Position numbers and translations under genes: made by a program. The notes under the pieces are model-generated. The model worked only from the letters and a program-made list of their open reading frames with translations, searched no databases and was not told the origin of the DNA. This document shows positions 1 to 8,496 of a stretch of 47,422 nucleotides of DNA, piece after piece (the stretch's first letter is position 1; every line of letters begins with the position of its first letter). This stretch comes from Ruminiclostridium cellobioparum subsp. termitidis CT1112. GTDB taxonomy: Bacteria > Bacillota > Clostridia > Acetivibrionales > DSM-1351. The DNA is taken from NCBI RefSeq assembly GCF_000350485.1, contig NZ_AORV01000009.1, positions 1-47,422 on the forward strand, in the 5' to 3' direction.

Positions 1-91
1 ATATTATTACTATTATAATTTTAAGAAAAGAAAAGAAATTAAATATTTTTGGTTTTATTTAAGGATTTTTACCTTTTATTATTTTAAATAT

Positions 92-141
92 AAAAAAGGA
101 ACTGCTGCACAGGTGAATGAAATTTATTCATTGTGCAGCAG
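92..141 (-). terminator. Intrinsic terminator of the GH97 operon
   Basis: On the minus strand the arms CTGCTGCACA (from 132-141) and TGTGCAGCAG (from 102-111) pair perfectly, and the loop is itself partly self-complementary. The stem is followed by TTCC and six T (92-97). It lies about 40 bases past the stop codon of the glycosidase gene and closes the operon. The remaining bases 1-91 are AT-rich and show no gene. Confidence 0.85.
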
Positions 142-181
142 CCCCGGCAAGAGAACTGAAATTTATTATTATTTATACGAT

Positions 182-2755
182 TTATTTTTCCAGTCTGATG
201 GCTATTCTCACTATCTGGGGCGCCGGCATACTGTCGTGGAAGAACTTAATGCTGTTTATGCCTTTCAGGAGTTTTATCTTGACTTCCTTGGTTTCTACTA
301 TATCCCACCTTGACGGGCCCCAGCCACTGGTATTGAACAGGACTGAGGTTATGGGCGCGGCACCGTTTACCGATATCATTACCGGCCTGTTCTCACCCGA
401 GCAGTAGTCTATGCCGAGCACATATTCTCCCTGCTCATCTGCTTCAATCCGCTCAAATACTATGCTTCCTCCGTTGCCTATGCCTGCGGCTTTCAACTGC
501 TGTGAATTTTCGCAGACAGGAATTATATCCACCCCTCCTTCGGTTTTTGCCATATCAACCGTATAGAACCTGTCAGGGTTTGGTGCATTGTCTATTAATT
601 CAATTTTGCTTACGGCAAGACCGTCTCCGGAGATTTTGCCCATTTCCATGCTGTTGATGCCTTTTCTGAAAAACATCACTACATCAAATGTACGAAAGAC
701 CTTCCTTCCTCCGCTTGCGGGCAGCCGTGCCTCCAGTGTTCCCTCCTCCGTCTCCAGACGGACAGCGGCTGCGCCCCGGGAAGCATAGGTTATTCTCAAG
801 GTATGCCTGCCGTCTCTTTCTGCCGCAATATTTTCAAACACGGCTTTATCCTTCAGGACAACCGCCCTGTCCCCGTTTTCATATACCATCAGTGCCGAGG
901 CTCCCTTAAGAGTGGCATTTTCAGCAGTGCAGCAGGTTTTCCTGTCACTCATGTAGCCGCCGCAGACCCCTGATTTCAGCTCCACGCTCCCGTCACTTAT
1001 ATATACAGACGCTCCGCCGCAGGCAAGCAGCTCCAGTGTCAGAACATCCTCCCCTGTAACGGTTCTGCTCTCTTTTACAAGCATATGGCCCTCACTGTCG
1101 TCCCTGTATATCTCGGCAGTGAATTCACCGGCGGGCAGGAAGTCCATAGGCAGCTCAATAGTTCTGGCCTCGGCTGTAATGCAGCCTATAAACCATTCAC
1201 TGCCCACATAGCGGAGCATTGCGGCATACTCTCCCGGAAAGCCTTTCAGCAACTGCATCCCATCATACCTGGGATACTGGCGTCTCAGATATTCGGTGCC
1301 CTTCCAGGCCTCCAGATGGTATATGGACTCGGAAATATGCTGCACTCCAGACTCATACACTACCGACAACGCCAGCTGATGCCCCTGGGTGGTATTCCTG
1401 TTTTCGTTTGAGAAGCCTGTAACGGTGTAATCCATAGGGCCTACTACATTTCTTGTGAACGGAACGGTACAGTTATGGACCGCATCTGGCATACCGCTCC
1501 ATTTATAATGTTCCAGCCCCATGATGCCCTCTTCCGTCATGAGATTGGGATAGGTTCTCCCTTCCCCGGCAGGTTTTGTACTGCCGTGGAAATTGATCAT
1601 AAGTTTATGGCTGGTCATTATGTCAGCTATCATATTATACTGCCACATGGTGTGCTGTGAATCGTTCATAAAGAAATCCACTTTCAGGCCCACAACACCC
1701 CACGCTGCCCATCTTGCTATCTTTTCCGACGCCTTTTCAAAGGTATCCACCGCCTGCATATCCGACCACAGCCAAACGGTAACGCCCTTCTCCCGGGCAT
1801 AGTCGCACAGTGCCTTCACCCAGCTGTCATCCCAGCCCGCATCCACTGTAACGCTTTCAAAGCCCAGAGCTGCCGCAAAGTCAACATATCTCTTCTGCTC
1901 GCTGTAAAGCTGTGCCCCGTTTTCAAAGGACCACCAGGACCATATGTTTCTGCTGGGCTTGATCCAGGACGTATCTTCAATGACCGATGCCGGATTCAGA
2001 TTATAGTTAAGCGTACTGTTGACCAGTTCATTCAGGGAATCAAAAACACCTATGACCCTCCAGGGGCTTTCGAAAGGCAATTTCCCGGTCATAGGCCCGG
2101 TCTGCTCGGGTGCAAAGGCCACCGAAAGCTTTCTCTCACCGGCCCCTGTCAAATGGCAGGAGCAGTAGCTTCCGCCGGTATTCAGCAGTCCTGCCTCTGT
2201 TATCATTATCCAGGATTTCCGGTCATCATCAGAAAACAAGCCCGGCATGCCGTAGTTTCTTCCTTTGGACTCCTGCCAGCTGCGCTTTCCGTAAGGTGCC
2301 TCATAGGTGTCCACCAGTTCCTGGAGCCACATATTGTTATATTGAGGAGCAAAGCTTATTTCGGTATTTTCACTGTAAACTGCCATTTCCCCGCTGCCGG
2401 CAGGCAGCTCATACCTGAAGGCTGCCCCGTCGTCAAAAACTCTTATTCTCAAAACAAAAGCGTGTTTCAGGGTAAAAGTGTTCTCGGCCTCAAACAGCAG
2501 GCACAGTTCATTTGCGTTGTTATGGTAAACCGATTTTTTACCTGCCGGAATTGAATATTTTTCATCAACAGTACAGATTAATTGATCTTTCAGGACAAAA
2601 CCCCATGAAAAGTCCCCCATACTTGTCTGGATTCCAAGTCCGCAGTCCCTCAATATCTCCGTTTCATCCTTTTTTAAAGAGTAGAACAGCCTGTTTTGGT
2701 CATTCATATACACACTGAAATTTAATTTGCCGTCGGGCGACTTTATATTCCACAT
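182..2755 (-). CDS. Glycoside hydrolase family 97 enzyme with C-terminal carbohydrate-binding extension
   Basis: This 857-residue protein is a GH97 glycosidase, acting on alpha-glucosides or alpha-galactosides. It has an N-terminal GH97 beta-sandwich (about 1-250), then a TIM barrel with the patches SWWSFENG, VTVDAGWDD and GLKVDFF. The Asp of KVDFF (about residue 360) sits where retaining GH97 enzymes keep their nucleophile and inverting ones have Gly; that points to a retaining, alpha-galactosidase-like enzyme (inference from family knowledge). Residues from about 590 onward add two jelly-roll-like segments ending in GINSMEM and GINSIKF, resembling CBM6/35 modules, so it is longer than a typical GH97 (about 650-700). 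I chose the ATG at 2755 because GGAG lies 8 bases upstream; an upstream ATG at 2800 has no such site. There is no signal peptide, so it should act in the cytoplasm on sugar brought in by the adjoining transporter. Confidence 0.9.
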   Translation of the reverse strand: MWNIKSPDGKLNFSVYMNDQNRLFYSLKKDETEILRDCGLGIQTSMGDFSWGFVLKDQLICTVDEKYSIPAGKKSVYHNNANELCLLFEAENTFTLKHAFVLRIRVFDDGAAFRYELPAGSGEMAVYSENTEISFAPQYNNMWLQELVDTYEAPYGKRSWQESKGRNYGMPGLFSDDDRKSWIMITEAGLLNTGGSYCSCHLTGAGERKLSVAFAPEQTGPMTGKLPFESPWRVIGVFDSLNELVNSTLNYNLNPASVIEDTSWIKPSRNIWSWWSFENGAQLYSEQKRYVDFAAALGFESVTVDAGWDDSWVKALCDYAREKGVTVWLWSDMQAVDTFEKASEKIARWAAWGVVGLKVDFFMNDSQHTMWQYNMIADIMTSHKLMINFHGSTKPAGEGRTYPNLMTEEGIMGLEHYKWSGMPDAVHNCTVPFTRNVVGPMDYTVTGFSNENRNTTQGHQLALSVVYESGVQHISESIYHLEAWKGTEYLRRQYPRYDGMQLLKGFPGEYAAMLRYVGSEWFIGCITAEARTIELPMDFLPAGEFTAEIYRDDSEGHMLVKESRTVTGEDVLTLELLACGGASVYISDGSVELKSGVCGGYMSDRKTCCTAENATLKGASALMVYENGDRAVVLKDKAVFENIAAERDGRHTLRITYASRGAAAVRLETEEGTLEARLPASGGRKVFRTFDVVMFFRKGINSMEMGKISGDGLAVSKIELIDNAPNPDRFYTVDMAKTEGGVDIIPVCENSQQLKAAGIGNGGSIVFERIEADEQGEYVLGIDYCSGENRPVMISVNGAAPITSVLFNTSGWGPSRWDIVETKEVKIKLLKGINSIKFFHDSMPAPQIVRIAIRLEK

Positions 2756-2822
2756 ATTTTTATCTCCATTAGTATATTTAAGTATATTTATTGTATTCAT
2801 CCATGCCGCGGTAAAATGCGGC

Positions 2823-3689
2823 CTATTCCTTGATGGCTCCCACTACTATGCCGGTGGTAAAGTATTTCTGAAGGAAAGGATATGCCGCCAGCACCGGAAT
2901 GGTTGCCACAAACACCTGTGCAGCCCGCGAGGTCCTTTCGGACACAGCTGCCAGAACTCTGGCATCCTGCATTGTCATCAGCTTCACATCCCGGTTTACG
3001 ATTATGGTCTGCAAATAGCTCTGCAAGGGATACTTTTCGGGAGAATTCATCAGTATCAAACCTTCAAACCATGAATTCCAGTGAGTCACAATGCTGAATA
3101 AGACCAGTGTGGCAATAGATGCCGAGGACAGGGGCACATATATCTTCCACATTGTGGTCCAGTGGGAGGCTCCGTCAATCAAGGCCGCTTCCTCGATACC
3201 CTTGGGAATCGACTTAAAGAAGTTGGTCAGCAGCACCACATTATATACAGGTACGGCAGAGGGTATGATCAGTGCCCAGAAGCTGTCAATAAGATGCATC
3301 TTGCTGATTATCATATACCAGGGTACCAGGCCGCCGCTGAATATCATCGTCACTACAAAAAACCACATGTATATATTCCTGCTTCTGAATTCGGCCCTGG
3401 TTTTTGACAGGGGGTATGATACCAGTATGGTCAGGAGCATATTCACAGGCACCCCTGCCAGCACCTTAAGCACCGATATTATAAAGGCCTTCATGAACTC
3501 AGGCTTTTCCACCACAAACTTATAGGATTGAAGAGTGAATTCCACCGGCCACAGGGTTACCTTGCCGGCCGCCACGGCGGGGCTGGAGCTCATGGATATG
3601 GCAAGAATGTTTATCATAGGGAGCAGGCAGGACAGTGCCGCCAGTACAAGTAGTGAAACATTAAAGACATTGAATATTTTTCTGCTCAT
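2823..3689 (-). CDS. CUT1 sugar ABC transporter permease, LplC/MalG type
   Basis: This is one of the two inner-membrane subunits of a carbohydrate importer. It has six predicted membrane segments and the EAA loop EEAALIDGA (roughly residues 180-190), which docks on the ATPase. The C-terminus ends in YFTTGIVVGAIKE, typical of the LplC/YtcP branch that handles larger or complex glycosides. The start at 3689 is preceded by GGGAGG about 13 bases upstream, slightly long; a start at 3758 would add an unlikely basic leader. It is the fifth gene of the operon, 22 bases after its partner permease and 67 bases before the GH97 gene. No ATPase is encoded here, as is usual for clostridial CUT1 systems that share an MsmX-type ATPase encoded elsewhere. 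Confidence 0.93.
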   Translation of the reverse strand: MSRKIFNVFNVSLLVLAALSCLLPMINILAISMSSSPAVAAGKVTLWPVEFTLQSYKFVVEKPEFMKAFIISVLKVLAGVPVNMLLTILVSYPLSKTRAEFRSRNIYMWFFVVTMIFSGGLVPWYMIISKMHLIDSFWALIIPSAVPVYNVVLLTNFFKSIPKGIEEAALIDGASHWTTMWKIYVPLSSASIATLVLFSIVTHWNSWFEGLILMNSPEKYPLQSYLQTIIVNRDVKLMTMQDARVLAAVSERTSRAAQVFVATIPVLAAYPFLQKYFTTGIVVGAIKE

Positions 3690-3711
3690 GTTGATGTTAA
3701 TACCTCCCTCC

Positions 3712-4635
3712 CTATAAAATCTGATAATCCGATGTTTTCCTGGCAATATAATAACCAAGCGTCAGGAGTACAAAGGATATTATTGACTTGATCATACCTA
3801 TGGCCGTTGCCACACTGAATTGGGCACTTCCGAGACCCAGGCGGTAAACAAGCGTATCTATGATATCCCCGGTTTTATATACCTGGGGGCTGTACATGTT
3901 GAATATCTGTTCAAAGCCGTTCGTACCTGCATTGAGTATGGTCCCAAGTGCCAAAACCGTCATCAGCAGTATGGTGGGCTTGAGGCCGGGCATGGTGATA
4001 TGCCAAACCTGTTTTATCCGTCCGGCTCCGTCCATTTTCGCCGATTCATACAGAGTCGGGTCTATGGCGGTCAGCGCCGCAAGGTACACTATTGTTCCAT
4101 ACCCGAATTCCTTCCATATCTCGGTAAGTATCATGGTTATGGGAAACCAGAATTTATCACCTAAAAAGTAAATGGGCTCAATTCCGAAAACAGTCATAAA
4201 TTTGTTGATTATACCTTCCGAAGGCGAAAGAAAATCTATCAATATACCGCTGAGAATAATCCAGGATAAAAAGTGAGGAAAATAAACGATTGTCTGGATG
4301 CTTCTCTTCAGTCCCGTATGTCTGAGTTCATTGAGGAGCAGTGTCACTATTACCGGAACTACGATACTCCCGATAATCTTCAATACCGAAATTAAAAGTG
4401 TATTTCTTATAACCTCCCAAAAATTCGGAAGTCCTAAAACATATCTGAAGTTTTCCAACCCCACCCATTTTGAATGTAAAAAACCCCTGGAGGGCGAAAA
4501 ATTCTGAAAAGCCATAACAAGTCCCAGCATGGGACCGTATGAAAAGATTAAAAGAATAATTACGCCGGGCAGCATCATCAAATGAAGCGGTATGTCCCTT
4601 TTAAAAGATTTTCTTTTATTAGGGTAGGTTACCAT
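3712..4635 (-). CDS. CUT1 sugar ABC transporter permease, LplB/MalF type
   Basis: This is the partner permease of the downstream LplC-type subunit. It has six membrane segments, a basic N-terminus (NKRKSFKRD) and an EAA-like loop containing YESAKMDGAG. The sequence GLVMAFQNFSPSRG after the first segment is characteristic of the LplB branch. Three ATGs lie close together (4644, 4641, 4635); 4635 is preferred because AAAGGG sits 9 bases upstream. The gene is separated from the lipoprotein gene upstream by 452 bases holding a foldback repeat and a hairpin, which would let the binding protein be expressed above the permeases. Confidence 0.92.
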   Translation of the reverse strand: MVTYPNKRKSFKRDIPLHLMMLPGVIILLIFSYGPMLGLVMAFQNFSPSRGFLHSKWVGLENFRYVLGLPNFWEVIRNTLLISVLKIIGSIVVPVIVTLLLNELRHTGLKRSIQTIVYFPHFLSWIILSGILIDFLSPSEGIINKFMTVFGIEPIYFLGDKFWFPITMILTEIWKEFGYGTIVYLAALTAIDPTLYESAKMDGAGRIKQVWHITMPGLKPTILLMTVLALGTILNAGTNGFEQIFNMYSPQVYKTGDIIDTLVYRLGLGSAQFSVATAIGMIKSIISFVLLTLGYYIARKTSDYQIL

Positions 4636-4714
4636 TTCCATCATCCCTTTCGTAACGTAAAGTTTATTTATCTGTTTTGTTTGTTAGCAGTTGCCAGGAT
4701 CGGCGTTTATAAAC

Positions 4715-4744
4715 AGAGGCGGAAAGTTTATGCCTTCCGCCTCT
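4715..4744 (-). terminator. Hairpin between binding-protein and permease genes
   Basis: AGAGGCGGAA (4715-4724) and TTCCGCCTCT (4735-4744) form a perfect 10-bp stem with a 10-base loop. No T run follows on either strand, so it is not a textbook terminator. Its position just upstream of the permease gene fits a transcript-stabilising or processing hairpin (inference). Confidence 0.5.
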
Positions 4745-4837
4745 CTGATTAATTCACTCTTGCGCCAGTTAACATTGATTGTACTGTTTTAATATCACAA
4801 CCGACATAATATGGGAGTACCTTTTAACTATCAATAG

Positions 4838-5066
4838 TGTGCGAGGCCGGTATCCGCCAATTGATGCCCGGTTAGAAGTGCTTGCTTGAAATTTGTAGAC
4901 TTGCTCCAGGTACATCGTGCCGGGAAATTGACAGGAGGTCAATTTGAGCAGCACGCGAGACCCGGATGGTCGAGTTGCTGCGACGGCTAGGAGGTGTCTG
5001 GAGTAAGTCATACTATTTCAGCAAGAGCTTCGGTGGCAGTCAATTGATGGATAACCGCCGGGAACA
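4838..5066 (-). repeat. Palindromic foldback repeat, copy R1, with three-way-junction core
   Basis: Most of the 452-base gap between the lipoprotein and permease genes is one imperfect palindrome. Its outer arms (around 4838-4880 and 5031-5066) are inverted copies of each other. Inside, the arms GACTTACTCCAG and CTGGAGCAAGTC pair at 11 of 12 positions. The centre, 4919-4987 read on the minus strand, matches 41102-41170 on the plus strand at 63 of 69 positions and can fold into a closing stem GCCG/CGGC plus two hairpins. An 80-codon reading frame runs through it (4769-5011, minus), but it follows the palindrome and resembles no protein. The element is transcribed with the operon. I do not recognise the family. 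Confidence 0.8.
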
Positions 5067-5087
5067 CTGCAACAAGTTGAATTAAGT

Positions 5088-6728
5088 TTACTTCCTTTCG
5101 GAATTCCACTTGTTGACTTCTGCCGTTATTGCATCTCCGCCAAGTGATTTCCAGTCAGTCACATATTTTTCAAATTGATTTATATCACCGTTCATTATTA
5201 TATCTGTAAACGTTTGTAGCTGAATCTGTGAAAGTGTGGCATCCTTCTGGGTCATTGTGGAAGTCGGAGGTCCGAAGTAACGGTTGTCATAGACCTTTTT
5301 ATTGGTTGCATAGCCATTTATCACTGCCAATGAGCCTTCGGGGCCATACATCATTTCTGTGGGCCAGCCTGACAAATCTCCGCCCCTGTATGCCTGAATC
5401 TGGTCATAATATCCTTTTTCCTCGGCATTCAGTGCACTGGTATCCTTTGACTCCAGAGCCTTTGAAACCTTTACCTGTGCATCTACATTTTTCATTGGAG
5501 GTTCTGAATATATGAGAGGATATTCAAATATGGGATTACCTGCCTGGTCAACATTGTATTTGCCGGGTTCGGCAGTTTCCCCGAAGCACTTTTCCAGTTG
5601 GAGGTTCAGCATTTCGATAATAGCTTCGGGATTTACAGCTTTTTTATTGACTACATAATATGTGCTGACAGGGAACGGAACCTGTGCAAGTGCTCCGCCT
5701 TCCTTGGTTCCCACGATTCCAAAAGGCTTCCAGGTCATGTCGGGATTTGCCTTCTTTGCATCGGAAAGCCAGCCCATATTCCAGAAAAGTCCGTAAAGCA
5801 TGCCTATTTTACCTTCACCTACATTTGCACTGACCTTGAAAGAATCCTTAACTCCGAATTCGGGATCGATATATCCTTTGTTGAACATATCCTTGAGACT
5901 TGCCAGTGCGGTTTTCATCTCGGGCATAATATTTCCGTTCACAAGATTTCCGCTTCCGTCTTCTATCCAGGTGTTGGGATAGGCACCGTAGCCGTTGAAG
6001 AAACCTTCCAGGGATGCAAACATTCCCCACAGATCCTTATTGATTCCAAAACCGTAGGTATCCTTTTTATTGTTTCCGTCAGGGTCGTTTTCCGTAAATG
6101 CCTGAGCTATTTTTATGACATCATCCATGGTTTTGGGTTCCTGGAGATTGAGTTTTTTCAGCCAGTCTGTGCGCACCCATAATACATTGGTCTGGCCCAG
6201 TCCCGAACCCATTTTGGGTATTGCCAGGAGCTTTCCGTCGAACGTTGCCGACAGGAGTGCATTTCCATCCTGGTTCAGTACATTTTTTGTATATTCGGAA
6301 GCATTTTTTTCATATATGCCGGTTAGGTCGGCCAGTTGGTCGTCCTCAACCAGTTGCTTGAGCTGTACCGAATTGACCTGAAATATGTCTGGAATATCAC
6401 CGGATGCAATTGAAATATTCAACTTCTGCTCATATTGAGCTACCGGAGTCATCCATTTGTATTTCAATTTGATTCCCAGATCAGACTCGTATTGCCTGGT
6501 CCATATGTTGTTTTCCAGACTGTCGCCTTCTGGGAATTTCAGATCGTCAGGAATGGGTCTTACCGCTGTAACCTCTCTGATTGCGGGTTTTGTATCACTT
6601 GCGGTAGAACTGCCTGTTGATGAAGCTGTTGAACCACTGCTGTCACTGCCGCTCCCGCAGCCTGCTGCCGATAATATACTCGCTGCAACAAGCATGGATG
6701 CCAGCAATTTTTTTGCAGATATATTCAT
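5088..6728 (-). CDS. Sugar ABC transporter substrate-binding lipoprotein, LplA/LipO type
   Basis: This 546-residue extracellular binding protein captures the oligosaccharide for the two permeases downstream. A basic start and hydrophobic stretch end in the lipobox SAAGC (lipidated Cys24), followed by a Ser/Gly/Thr-rich linker to about residue 46 and a family 1 solute-binding fold. The length fits the large LplA-like members that pair with LplB/LplC permeases rather than the roughly 420-residue MalE type. It is the third gene of the operon. A palindrome in its 5' leader may provide extra control. Confidence 0.92.
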   Translation of the reverse strand: MNISAKKLLASMLVAASILSAAGCGSGSDSSGSTASSTGSSTASDTKPAIREVTAVRPIPDDLKFPEGDSLENNIWTRQYESDLGIKLKYKWMTPVAQYEQKLNISIASGDIPDIFQVNSVQLKQLVEDDQLADLTGIYEKNASEYTKNVLNQDGNALLSATFDGKLLAIPKMGSGLGQTNVLWVRTDWLKKLNLQEPKTMDDVIKIAQAFTENDPDGNNKKDTYGFGINKDLWGMFASLEGFFNGYGAYPNTWIEDGSGNLVNGNIMPEMKTALASLKDMFNKGYIDPEFGVKDSFKVSANVGEGKIGMLYGLFWNMGWLSDAKKANPDMTWKPFGIVGTKEGGALAQVPFPVSTYYVVNKKAVNPEAIIEMLNLQLEKCFGETAEPGKYNVDQAGNPIFEYPLIYSEPPMKNVDAQVKVSKALESKDTSALNAEEKGYYDQIQAYRGGDLSGWPTEMMYGPEGSLAVINGYATNKKVYDNRYFGPPTSTMTQKDATLSQIQLQTFTDIIMNGDINQFEKYVTDWKSLGGDAITAEVNKWNSERK

Positions 6729-6758
6729 ATAAGCACCGTCCTTTTCATTTTGTCATGC

Positions 6759-6790
6759 GAAACGTTTCATCACTTTGTAAGTAAATTATA
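6759..6790 (-). promoter_or_regulatory. Possible -10 box and palindromic operator upstream of the lipoprotein gene
   Basis: GAAACGTTTC at 6759-6768 is a perfect 10-bp palindrome of the kind bound by LacI/CcpA-family repressors, although it does not match the usual cre consensus in full. A TATAAT on the minus strand at 6785-6790 lies just upstream, with no good -35 box at the expected distance. If the promoter is used, the palindrome would sit near the transcription start and act as a roadblock. The call is tentative. Confidence 0.35.
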
Positions 6791-6870
6791 ATTTATGGCG
6801 GCGACCTCTGAATATAATAAGATTTATACTTTTATATCACTATATTAACTTTTTTTCACACTGATAAATT

Positions 6871-8496
6871 CTACATGGAGACATTTTCCTCAGCAGCCAG
6901 GTTCCGGTACTCCTGTGGAGTCACCCGTTCCATTTTCTTGAAAATACGTATGAAATATGCAGGGGAATCATAGCCTGCTTCCTTTGCAATCATATGAATT
7001 TTCATTTCGGTTTCCACCAGAAGCTTCTTTGAATAATTTATCCTTTTAGCCGTTATATAATCCGAAAGATTTATTCCGGTGGTCTGCTTGAACAGTCTTG
7101 ACATATATACGGGATTTATATAGAACCTCTCGGATATGGCTGCCAGAGACAGATCTCCGCCTAAATTCGCCTTAATATAATTTTTTATACGTGCGGTAAA
7201 TTTCTCGCTGTGGGATTCCCTGTTCTTTTTATTTACATCAAGTATCTGCTCGATCAGTTTCATTATGCGCTCTTTCATTTCGGCCCTGTCACTGTAGCTG
7301 AAAAAAAGCTCAAAGTTGGTCTGATCGGTAAAAACCTCCTCCGAAAGCGCTCTGTTGTTCAGATATGACAAAAGCGCCCCTACCACGGTGTGATAGAGCT
7401 GAAGTTTCACCGGAAGTGTGGCTCTGTCCTCTTCACTTTCTGAAAGGAGGTCATCCAGAACCTTTTCAACCCCTTCCCTGTCCTCTTCCTCAAGACAGGT
7501 CTGGAGATTTTGAAAATTCCTCCCCCAATCCTTTCCCCTGTCCCTCCTGTTGACATCGGCACTGTCCTTCCTATCCCGGTAAAACCTTGTGCTGGCCAGT
7601 ATTCCGTCGTCACCGTTGATTGTCAGCTGCTCAAGCACAAGTCTTACGGTTCTGTATCTGTTGTTCAATTCCTGCCAGTCTATAAAATCGTCATATATTA
7701 CCGATATGGAAAGCCCAAGTGCCTGCCAGCAGTGCTGCTGGATTATCTCAAGGGTCTCCTTCAGCCTGTGGACACTCCCGTCGGCATTTCTTGCCTGGAG
7801 CAGCCATATCATGTTTTTATTCTGGTAAGAGGTCTGGTAACATATGAAAAACTGGTTCAGGTACTTGTCAAATATCCTTCCCAGCTGAATAAGATAATTC
7901 AGCTTGTCCTTTGAGTTGTCGCCGGGACTGAAGCGGTCGATACGGACACCCATGAGCAATACCGGCCTGCCGGTATCCAGTTCGATATTATACTTATGGA
8001 ATTCCTGGGCGCATACTTCCTCAGCCTCTCCTTCCAAAGCATTTATAAGGCAGGAGTTCTGGATGATGGACATCACGGAATCCATCTGCTCACGGCTTTC
8101 CTCCAGAAATTGCTGCTGCCGCATCTCATTCTCTATCTGCTCTATACATTGATTCACTGCCGCAACAATGGCATCCTCACCCTCTGTCTTCAGGACATAG
8201 TCCACCGCTTTGTTCTCTATGGCCTGGTACGCGTAATCAAAATCACTGTAGGCAGTCAAAATGATTGTCCTGCAAAAGGGCCACCTGTTATGGATCTCCT
8301 TTAACAGCTCCAGACCGTTTTTTCCCGGCATTTGAATATCCGTAAGCACAATATCCATACGTACCCTGTCCAGAATTTCAAGGGCCGAATTACCGGAGGC
8401 GGCGGTGTATATGTCAAAATCCGGGCTGCTTCCCAGCAGGTCGGCCAGACCCTCTACAATATATGGTTCATCGTCTACTATTAAAAGTTTATACAT
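6871..8496 (-). CDS. Response regulator, YesN type (REC + AraC HTH)
   Basis: This 541-residue DNA-binding regulator has an N-terminal receiver domain (about 1-120) with the acidic pair VDDE and the phospho-acceptor Asp53 in LTDIQMPG. A long, poorly conserved linker follows, and a C-terminal AraC-type double helix-turn-helix (about 435-535) ends in FKKMERVTPQEYR. YesN-type regulators activate adjacent glycan uptake genes when phosphorylated by a YesM-type kinase. The ATG overlaps the end of the kinase gene by 8 bases, so the two are translationally coupled. The promoter it activates is probably the one upstream of the lipoprotein gene, 142 bases on. Confidence 0.92.
   Translation of the reverse strand: MYKLLIVDDEPYIVEGLADLLGSSPDFDIYTAASGNSALEILDRVRMDIVLTDIQMPGKNGLELLKEIHNRWPFCRTIILTAYSDFDYAYQAIENKAVDYVLKTEGEDAIVAAVNQCIEQIENEMRQQQFLEESREQMDSVMSIIQNSCLINALEGEAEEVCAQEFHKYNIELDTGRPVLLMGVRIDRFSPGDNSKDKLNYLIQLGRIFDKYLNQFFICYQTSYQNKNMIWLLQARNADGSVHRLKETLEIIQQHCWQALGLSISVIYDDFIDWQELNNRYRTVRLVLEQLTINGDDGILASTRFYRDRKDSADVNRRDRGKDWGRNFQNLQTCLEEEDREGVEKVLDDLLSESEEDRATLPVKLQLYHTVVGALLSYLNNRALSEEVFTDQTNFELFFSYSDRAEMKERIMKLIEQILDVNKKNRESHSEKFTARIKNYIKANLGGDLSLAAISERFYINPVYMSRLFKQTTGINLSDYITAKRINYSKKLLVETEMKIHMIAKEAGYDSPAYFIRIFKKMERVTPQEYRNLAAEENVSM

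Noticed and set aside
4769-5011. 80-codon minus-strand frame inside R1
   Set aside because: The reading frame is a by-product of the palindrome; the matching R2 copy does not preserve it.
5598-6182. 194-codon plus-strand frame
   Set aside because: It is antisense to the LplA-type lipoprotein gene and resembles no protein.
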